In this document: positions 14,610-22,323 of the stretch, piece after piece
How positions within the stretch are numbered: position 1 is the first letter of the stretch
Layout: the number at the start of each line of letters is the position of its first letter
Source: Anaerolineales bacterium
GTDB lineage: Bacteria; Chloroflexota; Anaerolineae; Anaerolineales; UBA4823
Reading direction: 5' to 3'
DNA: 22,323 bases
NCBI GenBank assembly: GCA_022865865.1
Contig: JALHTN010000206.1
Span: forward strand, 1 to 22,323
The notes under the pieces: model-generated
Seen by the model: only the letters and a program-made list of their open reading frames with translations
Database searches by the model: none
Told to the model about the DNA's origin: nothing
Translations under genes and position numbers: made by a program

Positions 14610-15953
14610 TCAACCCATTTTCTCGGCAATTGCTCGCCGAAGACGATCCTGCACACCTTGAAAAGGTATTCGCTGCATGATTGGATCGAAGAATCCTTCT
14701 ACGATCAATTGCTCAGCATCCGCCTGCCCAATACCTCGACTGAGTATGTAGAATAATTCATCTGGATCAATTTTCCCAACTGTCGCACCATGAGTACAGC
14801 GAACATCATCAGCCAATATCTCCAATCCTGGAATAGAATCCGCCCGTGCCTTATTACTCAACACCAAATTCCGGTTGGCTTGATACCCATCAGTTTTCTG
14901 AGCACCTGGAGCCACATAAATCATGCCCTGCCAGACTGAACGGCTGTTCTCCTTCAATGCTCCCTTGAATAATAAATCGCTGGAGGTATTAGCAGCCATA
15001 TGATTCTGCTGGGTGTCATGGTCCAGATGCTGCGTGCCATCTGTAAAGTAGAAACCAGACATGCGACCCCGCGCGCCTTCGCCGATTAAATCCAAATCGG
15101 AGAAATCTTTGGTCACATGACTACCTACAGCTGCAATTACCCAATCGAGGTTTCCATCCCGATCAACTCGGGCGCGCTTGTGGGTGAAATTCCAAACATG
15201 ATCTCCCCAAGATTGCAGCTCAACAAATCGCAAATTCGCGCCGGGCTCTACATTGATCTCGATCAATCCAGCGTGCAAAGTTTGCCCATCCTCTTCGTTG
15301 TTCGAAGCAGCTTCGTGAACATAGGTCAGCTCTGCTTCTTCCTCTAGCCATATTAATACATGCGAAAAATACGCCAGCCCAATCCCTGGTCCCCACAAAA
15401 TGCTGTGTAGAGGTTGTTCAACTTTAACACCCTTCGGTACGTAAACCAATACACCTAAATCTGCGAAAGCAGCTGCCATCGCGGCGAACTTTCCTTCGTC
15501 AGCCTTTACAACTTGACCCATAATCCGCTCTAGAACATCACCATGCTCGCGCTCTGCAGTGATCAAATCCGTGAATATCACTCCTTGCTCTTTCAATGCA
15601 GGATCGAGATCAATCCGGGATTTTCCTGCAGACAGAATGATTTGCCCGGCATGTTTATCACCCACCAAAGGCTCTAGCAACCCATCTGGAATACCTGGAT
15701 CAAATCGTTGTTTTCCATTTGTTGGCTGCTGGAATGACGCTGCATCAAGTTTGCGGATATCTGTTCTCCGCCAAGGTTCATCAGTTATATTTGGCATGCG
15801 GGTATGGTGAAAAGAATTCCAGGCAATATCTCGATAGTTCTTGACAAAGTCCGGCGCACCCTCATGATCTGGAATTAAATCTCGACCAAAATTAAAATCT
15901 CTACCCTCTCTACCATTAACCTTTTTGGTTTTGGTAACAACAATTTGTGCCAT
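14610..15953 (-). CDS. sufD: SUF scaffold subunit SufD
   Basis: This 447-residue protein has the SufB/SufD right-handed beta-helix family pattern, including VYVPKGVKVEQPLHS, and near the C-terminus DDVRCTHGATVGKIDPDELFY, where His388 matches the histidine important in the SufBCD complex. It forms a heterodimer with SufB on which clusters are built, driven by SufC. It follows sufB by 23 bases. The N-terminus is Lys/Arg-rich (TKTKKVNGREGRD) before the fold begins. The start has only a weak ribosome site. The intergenic stretch after it, 14527-14609, contains the AGGAGG of the next gene and nothing else clear. Confidence 0.93.
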   Translation of the reverse strand: MAQIVVTKTKKVNGREGRDFNFGRDLIPDHEGAPDFVKNYRDIAWNSFHHTRMPNITDEPWRRTDIRKLDAASFQQPTNGKQRFDPGIPDGLLEPLVGDKHAGQIILSAGKSRIDLDPALKEQGVIFTDLITAEREHGDVLERIMGQVVKADEGKFAAMAAAFADLGVLVYVPKGVKVEQPLHSILWGPGIGLAYFSHVLIWLEEEAELTYVHEAASNNEEDGQTLHAGLIEINVEPGANLRFVELQSWGDHVWNFTHKRARVDRDGNLDWVIAAVGSHVTKDFSDLDLIGEGARGRMSGFYFTDGTQHLDHDTQQNHMAANTSSDLLFKGALKENSRSVWQGMIYVAPGAQKTDGYQANRNLVLSNKARADSIPGLEILADDVRCTHGATVGKIDPDELFYILSRGIGQADAEQLIVEGFFDPIMQRIPFQGVQDRLRRAIAEKMG

Positions 15954-15976
15954 ATTTATCCACTACCCTTATCAAA

Positions 15977-17383
15977 TTATCCTATCGACCCTTCCATTTG
16001 CAATTGAACCAGGCGGTTCATCTCCACGGCATACTCCATAGGGAGCTCTTTAACCAGAGGCTCGATAAATCCAGAAACGACCATAGAAGTGGCTTGTTCC
16101 TCGCTCAAACCCCGGCTCATCAAATAAAAGAGCTGTTCTTCACCCACTTTGGATACCGAAGCTTCATGCCCAATGGTCACATCATCTTCATCAATCTCAA
16201 TATAGGGATATGTATCGGATCGAGAATCGTGATCGAGGAGCAGCGCATCACAAACCACGTTCGATTTGACATTATGAGCGCCTTTATAAACCTTTAACAA
16301 ACCACGGTAGGAAGCTCGTCCTTTCCCTTTGCTGATTGATTTTGAGGTGATCTTGCTGCTCGTGTTGGGAGCAAAGTGCAAAACCTTACCGCCAGTATCC
16401 TGGTGCTGCCCGGGCCCAGCAAATGCCATTGATAGAATTTCGCCATGGGCATTTTCACCGAGCAAGTAGCAAGATGGATATTTCATCGTCAGCTTGGATC
16501 CCAAATTCGCATCCACCCATTCCATGGTTGCATCTTCATGAACCATAGCTCGTTGTGTTACGAGGTTATACATATTCATTGACCAATTCTGGATGGTTGT
16601 ATAGCGCATCCGACCACCCTTCTTGACCACGATTTCGATTACACCACTGTGGAATGAATCTGTAGAGTAGATTGGTGCAGTACATCCTTCAACATAATGC
16701 GCCTGAGCACCTTCGTCGATAATAATTAATGTCCGTTCAAACTGCCCTAATTCGGCTGTGTTGATCCGGAAGTATGCCTGCATAGGTAAGTCAACTTTCA
16801 CACCAGGAGGGACATAAACAAAAGAGCCGCCAGACCAAACCGCGCTGTTAAGTGCTGCAAATTTATTATCTTCGATCGGAATGATTTTCCCAAAGTACTC
16901 TCTGAAAAGATCGGGGTATTCTTTTAATCCATTTTCGATACTCACAAATATTACGCCTTGGTTCGCCAGGTGCTCCTTGATATTGTGATACACCATTTCA
17001 GATTCATATTGCGCGCCAACGCCAGACAAGAATTTTTGCTCCGCTTCGGGGATTCCCAAGCGATCAAAGGTGTCTTTTATCGTATCTGGAACATCATCCC
17101 AGGAATTTCCTTCTTTATTCGAGGGTTTTGCATAGAAGTAAATTTCATCTAGATCTAATTTGCTTAGATCCCCTCCCCAGGTCGGCATGACGCGCTTCGT
17201 AAAGTGCTCCAAACCTTTTAACCGGAAGTCGAGCATCCACTCCGGTTCATCTTTCATGCGGGAGATCTGTTCAACAATTTCTCTATCCAGACCCTTTTTA
17301 GCTTTGAATACGAGGTTATCAGGGTCATGAAATCCCCATTTATAATCACCGACACCCTCGAGTATCTGTGCATCTGTACTCAT
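15977..17383 (-). CDS. sufB: SUF scaffold subunit SufB
   Basis: This 468-residue protein is a full-length SufB, the cluster scaffold. It contains [21 protein letters not shown], the [15 protein letters not shown] segment, [20 protein letters not shown], and VVCDALLL, in which Cys378 corresponds to the conserved cysteine proposed to take up sulphur in E. coli SufB. It works with SufC and SufD in the cytoplasm. The start is well supported by GGAGGT (reverse complement of 17389-17394). It lies 43 bases after sufC. Sequence conservation is high throughout, with no odd feature. Confidence 0.97.
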   Translation of the reverse strand: MSTDAQILEGVGDYKWGFHDPDNLVFKAKKGLDREIVEQISRMKDEPEWMLDFRLKGLEHFTKRVMPTWGGDLSKLDLDEIYFYAKPSNKEGNSWDDVPDTIKDTFDRLGIPEAEQKFLSGVGAQYESEMVYHNIKEHLANQGVIFVSIENGLKEYPDLFREYFGKIIPIEDNKFAALNSAVWSGGSFVYVPPGVKVDLPMQAYFRINTAELGQFERTLIIIDEGAQAHYVEGCTAPIYSTDSFHSGVIEIVVKKGGRMRYTTIQNWSMNMYNLVTQRAMVHEDATMEWVDANLGSKLTMKYPSCYLLGENAHGEILSMAFAGPGQHQDTGGKVLHFAPNTSSKITSKSISKGKGRASYRGLLKVYKGAHNVKSNVVCDALLLDHDSRSDTYPYIEIDEDDVTIGHEASVSKVGEEQLFYLMSRGLSEEQATSMVVSGFIEPLVKELPMEYAVEMNRLVQLQMEGSIG

Positions 17384-17426
17384 AAACTACCTCCAAGGGA
17401 ATTATGCATTAAAGTCAATATTACCG

Positions 17427-18200
17427 CTAAGCTGAAACCGGATTGTTCTTTTCACGCAACCAATCGTAACCCTGTTCTTCAAGAGTCAGCGCTAATTCTG
17501 ATCCTCCGGATTTAACGATCTTGCCCCCAAGCATGATGTGTACAAAATCCGGCTTGATGTAGTTAAGAATTCGTTGGTAATGCGTGATAACCAATACACC
17601 TAATTCCTCCCCGCGCAAGGCGTTGACTCCATCCGAGACGATCCTCAACGCATCAATATCAAGACCCGAGTCAGTCTCATCAAGAATTGCAATTTCTGGC
17701 TGCAGCACTGCCATTTGCAGAATTTCCGCCCTCTTCTTTTCTCCACCAGAGAATCCTTCGTTCAAATATCTGCCAGCAAATGCATGATCCATTTTTAATA
17801 AATCCATCTTATTTTTCAACATATCCCGAAATTCAGGGATGGGTATACCTTTGTCGTCAGGATCGGCTGCTTTTCGTCTCGCGTTCACCGCTGTTCTAAG
17901 GAAATTTGCCACGCTAACACCCGGGATCGCGACCGGATACTGGAATGCTAAAAACAAACCCATTCTTGAGCGCTCATCCGGGGCAAGGTCAAGGATATTT
18001 TTTCCGCCGAAGATAACTTCGCCATCGTATACCTCATATTTCGGATGTCCCATGAGAATATACGCTAATGTTGACTTTCCAGTCCCATTTGGACCCATTA
18101 AGGCATGCACTTCTCCCTGCCTGACAGTTAAGTTCACCCCATTTAGAATTACTTTTCCGTCGATTCCAGCATGAAGATTACGTATTTTAATTTCCGACAT
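17427..18200 (-). CDS. sufC: SUF ATPase SufC
   Basis: This 257-residue ABC-type ATPase has Walker [10 protein letters not shown] (36-44), the SufC-specific signature [11 protein letters not shown], Walker [12 protein letters not shown], and the switch histidine in ITHYQ. It drives conformational change in SufB-SufD and is not a transporter component. It is the first gene of the reverse SUF operon, about 85 bases downstream of the predicted transcription start. GGAGA lies about ten bases before the ATG. Confidence 0.96.
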   Translation of the reverse strand: MSEIKIRNLHAGIDGKVILNGVNLTVRQGEVHALMGPNGTGKSTLAYILMGHPKYEVYDGEVIFGGKNILDLAPDERSRMGLFLAFQYPVAIPGVSVANFLRTAVNARRKAADPDDKGIPIPEFRDMLKNKMDLLKMDHAFAGRYLNEGFSGGEKKRAEILQMAVLQPEIAILDETDSGLDIDALRIVSDGVNALRGEELGVLVITHYQRILNYIKPDFVHIMLGGKIVKSGGSELALTLEEQGYDWLREKNNPVSA

Positions 18201-18291
18201 TGGGTGATTTCTCCATCAATTGATTATTTTCGATCTTGGCAAAGCCCGGAGCATCTAAATTGTAGTTGCTCCATAATTTAACCAAGGGTGA

Positions 18292-18320
18292 ATTATAGCA
18301 GTTGCTGCGAGTTATGTCAA
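18292..18320 (-). promoter_or_regulatory. promoter of the sufCBD operon
   Basis: Read on the reverse strand, TTGACA (18320 to 18315) and TATAAT (18297 to 18292) are both perfect consensus hexamers with exactly 17 bases between them. Transcription should begin near 18285, leaving a leader of about 85 bases before sufC, in which I see no clear structured element. Such a strong promoter would need repression, and its -35 box lies in the left arm of the inverted repeat at 18312-18353. Confidence 0.8.
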
Positions 18321-18353
18321 TATTTAGGATAAATATCTTATATATTGACATAA
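18312..18353. promoter_or_regulatory. probable SufR operator shared by sufC and sufR promoters
   Basis: TTATGTCAATAT (18312-18323) and ATATTGACATAA (18342-18353) form a perfect 12-bp inverted repeat with an 18-bp spacer. A second palindrome, ATATTTA (18320-18326) and TAAATAT (18330-18336), is nested inside. Each 12-bp arm contains one -35 box, of sufC on the left and of sufR on the right. The symmetry extends well beyond the hexamers, so it is not merely a by-product of divergent promoters. SufR proteins repress their own gene and the suf operon in other bacteria, making SufR the natural ligand here. Confidence 0.65.
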
Positions 18354-18373
18354 TTATTTTCCCCTGTTATACT
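18345..18373 (+). promoter_or_regulatory. promoter of sufR-sufT
   Basis: TTGACA (18345-18350) and TATACT (18368-18373) are separated by exactly 17 bases. Transcription should start at about 18379-18380, at the first base of a 22-codon reading frame that overlaps the sufR start. The -35 box lies in the right arm of the inverted repeat at 18312-18353, which suggests autoregulation. Confidence 0.78.
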
Positions 18374-18378
18374 GCTTC

Positions 18379-18447
18379 ATGAAACTCAAGTACAAAGTGA
18401 TTTGGAACACCTATTACATCCGCATTAAAAGTGCAGGAAAAAACTGA
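18379..18447 (+). CDS. possible 22-residue leader peptide coupled to sufR
   Basis: An ATG at 18379, at the predicted transcription start, opens a 22-codon frame (MKLKYKVIWNTYYIRI and six more residues) whose TGA overlaps the sufR ATG as TGATG. The peptide is basic and aromatic with no cysteine. If it is translated it would start without a leader and pass ribosomes to sufR. The AGGAAA at 18435-18440 could instead serve sufR alone. There is no codon-use or homology support, so it may be chance. Confidence 0.35.
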   Translation: MKLKYKVIWNTYYIRIKSAGKN

Positions 18448-19109
18448 TGCTCGATAGCACTGCTACCAGCACACGGCAGAAAGTCTTACATACTTTGTTG
18501 AAGAATCACCGCTGCACGATAGTTGAACTTGCAGAGGCGGTTGATATTAATCCCATCTCCGTACGCCATCATATCTCGAAATTACAGGTAGAAGGTTTGG
18601 TTGTCTCAGAAGAAGAAAGGCATGGGGTTGGACGTCCCCGGCAGGTATTCTACCTTACAGAATCTGGCCTGGAAACTTTCCCAACTCGATATCTGCGTTT
18701 AACCATCCGTTTACTCGAGCAGCTCAAGGAAAATCTGCCTCCAAAAATGGTGAATCAGATGTTTTCTCAAATGGCAGCCGATCTAGTTGATGAATATGCG
18801 CAAACTGCTAATTTGCACGGCTTGACTATCGAGCAGCGCTTGGAGCTGGTCAACGATTTGCTCAAAGAAGAAGGTTTTGACCTAGAATGGGAAAAGATAG
18901 ACAACCAGTATTTCATCCGCGAAATCAGCTGCCCATATCTGCATGTCGGCCAAACCCATCCTGAAATTTGTGTGATTGACCAAACATTGATATCAACTGT
19001 GCTCGATCTCCCAACAGAAAAAGTGAAGTGCATTCTCGATGGAGATAAACAGTGTACTTATGTCGTTTCCGATACGTCATACACCACTCCCACGGAGGAA
19101 TTTTCATGA
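18447..19109 (+). CDS. sufR: SufR-type Fe-S sensing transcriptional repressor
   Basis: This 220-residue protein has an N-terminal winged helix-turn-helix (CTIVELAEAVDINPISVRHHISKL at about 23-46, wing GVGRPRQVFYLT) and a C-terminal domain with four cysteines: Cys162-x12-Cys175-x19-Cys195-x7-Cys203. The Cys-x12-Cys pair and the downstream cysteines match SufR-like regulators, which hold an Fe-S cluster and repress suf genes when clusters are sufficient. The divergent position from sufC and the inverted repeat between them support this role. AGGAAA lies six bases before the ATG. The 3' end overlaps sufT by four bases. Confidence 0.9.
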   Translation: MLDSTATSTRQKVLHTLLKNHRCTIVELAEAVDINPISVRHHISKLQVEGLVVSEEERHGVGRPRQVFYLTESGLETFPTRYLRLTIRLLEQLKENLPPKMVNQMFSQMAADLVDEYAQTANLHGLTIEQRLELVNDLLKEEGFDLEWEKIDNQYFIREISCPYLHVGQTHPEICVIDQTLISTVLDLPTEKVKCILDGDKQCTYVVSDTSYTTPTEEFS

Positions 19110-19447
19110 CCGAAGAAAGTCAATTGTTAATTTGGCAGGCAGATGTGACTCACCCTAAACTTGCTGATGATGCCAAGGAAGCCCTGCGTGAAGTTATCGA
19201 CCCGGAAATCGGCTTAAACATTATTGAACTCGGTTTGATCCGGGATGTCACAATAAACGATAGTGACGTTCACGTTAACATGATTTTGACAACACCCTAC
19301 TGTCCCTATGGTCCGGCACTGCTTGAAATGGCTCGGAAAAAGGTCGAGGAATCGCTCAATTTAACAACTACCATCGAGATTGGAATGCAGATGTGGGAAC
19401 CTTCGCTGATGGAAGAAGGCGTCGGCGCAGATTGGGGATTATTTTAA
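19106..19447 (+). CDS. sufT: DUF59/MIP18-family Fe-S assembly factor (SufT-like)
   Basis: This 113-residue protein is a single DUF59 domain, shown by VIDPEIGLNIIELGLIRDVTI and by LTTPYCPYGP containing the conserved Cys66. Family members help deliver Fe-S clusters to target proteins and often sit in SUF loci. The ATG at 19106 overlaps the sufR stop (ATGA) and is preceded by GGAGGAA (19094-19100), so it is preferred over an in-frame start at 19052 that would lie inside sufR. The C-terminus ends in EGVGADWGLF. Confidence 0.9.
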   Translation: MTEESQLLIWQADVTHPKLADDAKEALREVIDPEIGLNIIELGLIRDVTINDSDVHVNMILTTPYCPYGPALLEMARKKVEESLNLTTTIEIGMQMWEPSLMEEGVGADWGLF

Positions 19448-19460
19448 TAAACTTTCGATT

Positions 19461-19476
19461 CAGTCCATATGGATTG
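19461..19476 (+). terminator. possible weak terminator after sufT
   Basis: CAGTCCAT (19461-19468) pairs with ATGGATTG (19469-19476), with one G-U pair, and is followed by ATTTTG. The stem is AT-rich in the middle, the loop would have to open from the central bases, and the U-run is short. It is the only candidate close to the sufT stop. Confidence 0.3.
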
Positions 19477-19536
19477 ATTTTGCACAACCCTTTTTGATCT
19501 ATCTGTCTCTGCCTCTTCTCAAATCGTTTCGCCTGT

Positions 19537-19575
19537 GTTAAAATCCAAGACAGCCACGCAATTGCGTGGCTGTCT
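19537..19575 (+). promoter_or_regulatory. candidate rpsF promoter with 14-bp palindrome arms
   Basis: An extended -10 motif, TG-T-TAAAAT (hexamer 19539-19544), lies upstream of rpsF without a good -35 box. Directly after it, AGACAGCCACGCAA (19548-19561) is followed by its perfect reverse complement at 19562-19575, and then TTTCC. In RNA this gives a 12-bp stem with an AAUU loop. It can be read as a terminator of the sufR-sufT transcript with a poor U-run, or as a hairpin at the very 5' end of the rpsF message. I cannot decide between these. Confidence 0.4.
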
Positions 19576-19580
19576 TTCCG

Positions 19581-19611
19581 CCTCTGGCACATCTACGGTG
19601 TGATCCAGGGG
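19581..19611 (+). promoter_or_regulatory. structured leader ahead of rpsF
   Basis: CCTCTGG (19581-19587) pairs with CCAGGGG (19605-19611) with one G-U pair. CACA (19588-19591) pairs with TGTG (19599-19602), leaving a two-base AU bulge and a 7-nt loop, TCTACGG. The hairpin ends 12 bases before the Shine-Dalgarno. Many bacteria control rpsF operons through an mRNA leader bound by S6:S18; this may be such an element, but I could not match the conserved consensus in detail. Confidence 0.35.
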
Positions 19612-19637
19612 CAATCCCGAGGAAAGGAGGCACCCCC

Positions 19638-19925
19638 ATGCGTTCATACGAATTAATGTTCATTGTCCATCCAGAATTGGAAGAATCAGCATTTAATGAT
19701 CTTGTCGAGAAAGTTAATAGCTGGATCACCGATTCGGGCGGCCAGGTCGAAAAAACTGACCAGTGGGGAAAGCGCAGGCTAGCTTACCCCATCCAAAAGC
19801 AAACTGATGGGCAATATGTACTCATTAAAACGCAATTAGAACCAACATTTTGTTCTGAATTAGAGCACAATTTGGGTCTGCAAGAACCCATTATGCGCTT
19901 TCTGCTCACCGCAGATGAAGAATGA
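19638..19925 (+). CDS. rpsF: 30S ribosomal protein S6
   Basis: This 95-residue protein starts MRSYELMFIVHPELEE, the typical S6 opening, and continues with the small alpha/beta fold, including DQWGKRRLAYPIQKQTDGQYV. S6 binds 16S rRNA together with S18 in the platform of the small subunit. The ATG at 19638 follows AAAGGAGG (19623-19630) by seven bases and gives the normal length; an in-frame start at 19566 would add a non-S6 extension across the leader hairpins. ssb and rpsR follow, the standard order. Confidence 0.96.
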   Translation: MRSYELMFIVHPELEESAFNDLVEKVNSWITDSGGQVEKTDQWGKRRLAYPIQKQTDGQYVLIKTQLEPTFCSELEHNLGLQEPIMRFLLTADEE

Positions 19926-19965
19926 ATAAAATTTAGAGGAATTAGAAGAATCAGAGGAACGGAAG

Positions 19966-20361
19966 ATGAATCGAGGACTGAACAAGGTCATGATTATCGG
20001 ACGGCTTGGCCGTGATCCGGAGATGCGCTATACTCCTTCCGGTCGACCGGTGACCACCTTCAATATCGCTTCTACTAGGTCCTGGAACAGCTCTGATGGT
20101 GAGCGACATACGGAAACGGAGTGGTTTAATATCGTTGCCTGGGGAAGCCTGGCAGAAATCTGCAAACAGCATTTAACCAAGAATCAGCAGGTTTATGTTG
20201 AAGGCCGTCTCCAAACACGCGTCTGGGAAGATGCAAATGGCAATAAACGCAGCTCCACAGAAATTGTCGCCAAGGAGATGATCGTTCTCGGAGAGCGTAA
20301 AGAGATCTCTACCGAGGATGAAGAAGTGCCTGATAAACAAGAGGAAGAATTCCCCCTCTGA
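19966..20361 (+). CDS. ssb: single-stranded DNA-binding protein
   Basis: This 131-residue protein has the OB fold of bacterial SSB (LNKVMIIGRLGRDPEMRYTPSG, then TEWFNIVAWG and QQVYVEGRLQTR). It protects single-stranded DNA and recruits repair proteins through its acidic C-terminal tip. The tail here is short and ends EEEFPL, a variant of the usual DDDIPF-like tip, and the Gly/Gln-rich linker found in many SSBs is nearly absent. It lies between rpsF and rpsR, as is common. A purine-rich GAGGAACGGAAG precedes the ATG. Confidence 0.95.
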   Translation: MNRGLNKVMIIGRLGRDPEMRYTPSGRPVTTFNIASTRSWNSSDGERHTETEWFNIVAWGSLAEICKQHLTKNQQVYVEGRLQTRVWEDANGNKRSSTEIVAKEMIVLGERKEISTEDEEVPDKQEEEFPL

Positions 20362-20422
20362 AGAATATGAAACATATTTTATCTTTAATTACAATATCCA
20401 CAATCATTAGGAGCATTCAATT

Positions 20423-20689
20423 GTGACTGACCAAAGAAGATCAAGACCTCACAACGAAGAACGTCGTTATTATTCCCGCCCACGAGTATGCCAATTTTGT
20501 ACGGATCCCAATTCTAAAATCGACTACAAACAAGTCGATATTTTGCGCCGCTTAATCACTGAAGAAGGAAAAATCAGACCTCGCCGGCAAACTGGGACTT
20601 GCGCAAAACACCAGCGCCAGTTAGCAAAGGCTATCAAACGTTCCCGTCATGTCGCTTTGCTGCCATTTACTGGAGAAGTCCTCCGCTAA
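20423..20689 (+). CDS. rpsR: 30S ribosomal protein S18, zinc-binding form, GTG start
   Basis: This 88-residue protein has the S18 core [33 protein letters not shown] (about residues 33-65). Cys23-x2-Cys26 and Cys60-x2-His63 form a probable zinc site, marking the cysteine-containing version of S18. GTG at 20423 is the start, nine bases after AGGAG (20409-20413). S18 pairs with S6 in the 30S platform. rplI, which often follows rpsR, is absent here; a foldase gene takes its place. Confidence 0.95.
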   Translation: MTDQRRSRPHNEERRYYSRPRVCQFCTDPNSKIDYKQVDILRRLITEEGKIRPRRQTGTCAKHQRQLAKAIKRSRHVALLPFTGEVLR

Positions 20690-20721
20690 ACCATCTTCGA
20701 CGGATTTTCATTGATACCATC

Positions 20722-20747
20722 GGGCATAAGTTTATCGTTTTGTGCCC
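20722..20747 (+). other. hairpin in the rpsR-foldase intergenic region
   Basis: GGGCATAA (20722-20729) can pair with TTGTGCCC (20740-20747), one pair being G-U, around a 10-nt loop. No U-run follows, so it is not a typical terminator. The remaining part of this 100-base gap is AT-rich and contains AGGGAA (20781-20786), the ribosome binding site of the next gene. I see no clear promoter. Confidence 0.3.
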
Positions 20748-20789
20748 TGGTCATAATCTGTATTAAATTAATTAATAAATAGGGAATTT

Positions 20790-22109
20790 ATGGCTAAAGC
20801 ACCTCCAAGGAAAGAAACCACAAAAAAACACTTTGCACGTCAGGAAAAAGAACGTACCCAACGGTTATACATCATCATTGGTGCCGTTGTTGTCTTTGCA
20901 GCAGTTGTGGGTTTGGTGGCATACGGATTAATCGAATCCCAGCTGCTCGAACCAAATCAAGCAATCGCCAATGTGGGTGAAGAGAACATCAGGACTGGAA
21001 AATTTCAATCGCGAGTCCGATTTGAACGATACCAGCTGGTACAGCAATATCTTCAAACCCTGCAGAACATGCAGCTCTTTGGGGGTGATGAAAACACCCA
21101 GGCATTTTTCCAGCAAACTTTAAACCAGATTGAGATCCAGCTTGAGCCCATCAGCCTTGGTCGGGGGGTGCTGAACACCATGATTGACGACATCATAATT
21201 AGGCAGGAAGCAGATCTGCGCGACATCACAGTTACCGAAGAAGAGGTCGAGGAACGTATCCAGCAGGAGTTTGGTTATTACCCCGATGGTACTCCCCCGA
21301 CACCTACTCTGAATCCAACCGCCCTGCCCACATCAACCCTTTCACCTACTCAGCTCGCCCTGCTTCCCCCGACATCGACACCAACCAATACACCAACCAG
21401 TCTTCCGGAATTAACCCCAACGGCGACGGACGAACCCCCTCCCACTTCCCTACCTACGTTTACGCCTAGTGGACCAACTCCCACTGCTGGCCCATCACCA
21501 ACGCCCACTCCTTACACATACGAGGAATTCCAAAACAATTTTCAGCAGGTTATCGATTCCTTCGATCAAGAGATCGGAATTCGCGAAGCCGATCTCCTGG
21601 CCGTAATTGAGTCTGGGATTTATCGGGAAAAGGTTTTCGTAGTCATTACTGCTGATGTTCCGAGTGAACAGGACCAAATTTGGGCGAGGCACATACTGGT
21701 CGATGAGGAAGAGACGGCTCTAGAGCTTCTTGCCCGCTTACATGACGGTGATGATTTTGCCGCCTTAGCAGCTGAGTATTCCACCGATGAAAGCAACAAA
21801 GATAGGGGTGGCGATTTAGGCTGGTTCCCGCTCGGTGTGATGGTGCCTGAGTTTGAACAGGCAGCGAATAACCTTGAGATCGCCGAGATCAGCGATCCTA
21901 TCCAGACATCGTTCGGATGGCATATCATTCAAAATTTAGGGCACGAACTGCGCCCTCTTTCCCCTGCCGAGCTTGATCAGCTGAAACAGCAGAAATTTGA
22001 GGAATGGCTTCAAAGTGAACGCACTCGAATTGGCTCAGAGATCGCAGACTTCTTTGAAGAACGCATCCCCACAGAACCGGCGATACCAGCCTTGTACCAA
22101 CAACAATAA
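20790..22109 (+). CDS. membrane-anchored parvulin-type peptidyl-prolyl isomerase with Thr/Pro linker
   Basis: This 439-residue protein has a basic N-terminus, one membrane anchor (about residues 26-48), a SurA_N/PrsA-like helical region, and a parvulin domain at about 297-385 (ARHILV at its start, [10 protein letters not shown], then SFGWHIIQ). Such foldases assist proteins outside the cytoplasmic membrane. A low-complexity linker rich in Thr and Pro (about 168-243) interrupts the helical region after [15 protein letters not shown] and before [10 protein letters not shown], so it is an insertion inside the chaperone domain rather than a spacer between domains. AGGGAA at 20781-20786 supports the start. 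Confidence 0.9.
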   Translation: MAKAPPRKETTKKHFARQEKERTQRLYIIIGAVVVFAAVVGLVAYGLIESQLLEPNQAIANVGEENIRTGKFQSRVRFERYQLVQQYLQTLQNMQLFGGDENTQAFFQQTLNQIEIQLEPISLGRGVLNTMIDDIIIRQEADLRDITVTEEEVEERIQQEFGYYPDGTPPTPTLNPTALPTSTLSPTQLALLPPTSTPTNTPTSLPELTPTATDEPPPTSLPTFTPSGPTPTAGPSPTPTPYTYEEFQNNFQQVIDSFDQEIGIREADLLAVIESGIYREKVFVVITADVPSEQDQIWARHILVDEEETALELLARLHDGDDFAALAAEYSTDESNKDRGGDLGWFPLGVMVPEFEQAANNLEIAEISDPIQTSFGWHIIQNLGHELRPLSPAELDQLKQQKFEEWLQSERTRIGSEIADFFEERIPTEPAIPALYQQQ

Positions 22110-22142
22110 TCAAACCAGAAACCTATTGATAACCATAAATCA

Positions 22143-22180
22143 GAAGCCTTCTTATAAGGATCGGCTTCCGGTTTATTTTT
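22143..22180 (+). terminator. intrinsic terminator after the foldase gene
   Basis: GAAGCC (22143-22148) pairs with GGCTTC (22163-22168). A smaller inner stem, CCTT with AAGG, can form in the loop instead. The run CGGTTTATTTTT follows, giving a reasonable U-tract. It lies between the foldase and the convergent smc gene and might act for both, though the reverse-strand tract is weaker. Confidence 0.65.
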
Positions 22181-22188
22181 AATAAGAT

Positions 22189-22323
22189 TTAGTTGATCAC
22201 TTGTTCAAGATCGTCTACTTTCAAACTGAGAATTTGGCTGGTTGAATCGCGACCCATGGTAACACCATAGATAATATCAGCAACTTGAACCGTCGCTCTA
22301 TTGTGAGTGATCATTATGAATTG
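22189..22323 (-). CDS. smc: chromosome segregation protein SMC, C-terminal end only
   Basis: The last 44 codons of a gene that continues beyond the window. The translation begins QFIMITHNRATVQVADIIYG and continues VTMGRDSTSQILSLKVDDL, matching the end of the SMC ATPase head, where the ITHN histidine is the switch residue after the Walker B strand and GVTM follows. SMC organises and segregates chromosomes with ScpA and ScpB. The gene is partial only because the window ends. Confidence 0.85.
   Translation of the reverse strand, partial: QFIMITHNRATVQVADIIYGVTMGRDSTSQILSLKVDDLEQVIN

Noticed and set aside
19566..19637. Upstream in-frame start for rpsF
   Set aside because: It runs through the leader hairpins, lacks S6 similarity, and the ATG at 19638 has an excellent Shine-Dalgarno and the typical S6 N-terminus.

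Overview
The window looks like chromosomal DNA of a bacterium of the phylum Chloroflexota, probably class Anaerolineae. This is inferred from the Thr/Pro-rich extracytoplasmic linker in the foldase at 20790-22109, from a SUF cluster built around SufR, SufC, SufB, SufD, SufS, SufU and SufT, and from the general style of the proteins. No rRNA or tRNA gene is present to confirm it. Coding density is high, base composition is moderate, and there is no insertion sequence, phage gene or CRISPR array.

Region 1 (1-6438) is a phosphate module. It runs phoU1-arsC, then pstB1 in the opposite direction, then pstS-pstC-pstA-pstB2-phoU2 as one forward operon. The PstSCAB transporter imports phosphate, two PhoU paralogues probably connect transport to signalling, and a thioredoxin-type arsenate reductase deals with arsenate, which enters by the same route. 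The two PstB ATPases each carry a different unusual substitution.

Region 2 (6573-12190) is the most interesting part. It is a tight five-gene forward operon: a small membrane zinc-ribbon protein; a DUF2207-like membrane protein ending in an alternating Cys-Ala tail; a radical SAM/SPASM enzyme with a PqqD-like (RRE-type) N-terminal domain; a paralogue of that enzyme that has lost every cluster-binding cysteine; and a class I methyltransferase. I infer a post-translational modification system whose substrate is the Cys-Ala tail of the membrane protein. This is a hypothesis from sequence and gene order.

Region 3 (12205-19447) is the SUF iron-sulphur assembly locus. The reverse operon is sufC-sufB-sufD-small unknown gene-sufS-sufU-Rieske protein. 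The forward arm is sufR-sufT. A near-consensus divergent promoter pair separates them, with both -35 boxes inside a 12-bp inverted repeat that is the probable SufR operator. The radical SAM system next door would be a consumer of Fe-S clusters.

Region 4 (19448-22323) holds rpsF-ssb-rpsR, with structured RNA potential ahead of rpsF, then a membrane-anchored parvulin-type foldase, a probable terminator, and the last 44 codons of smc on the reverse strand running off the window.
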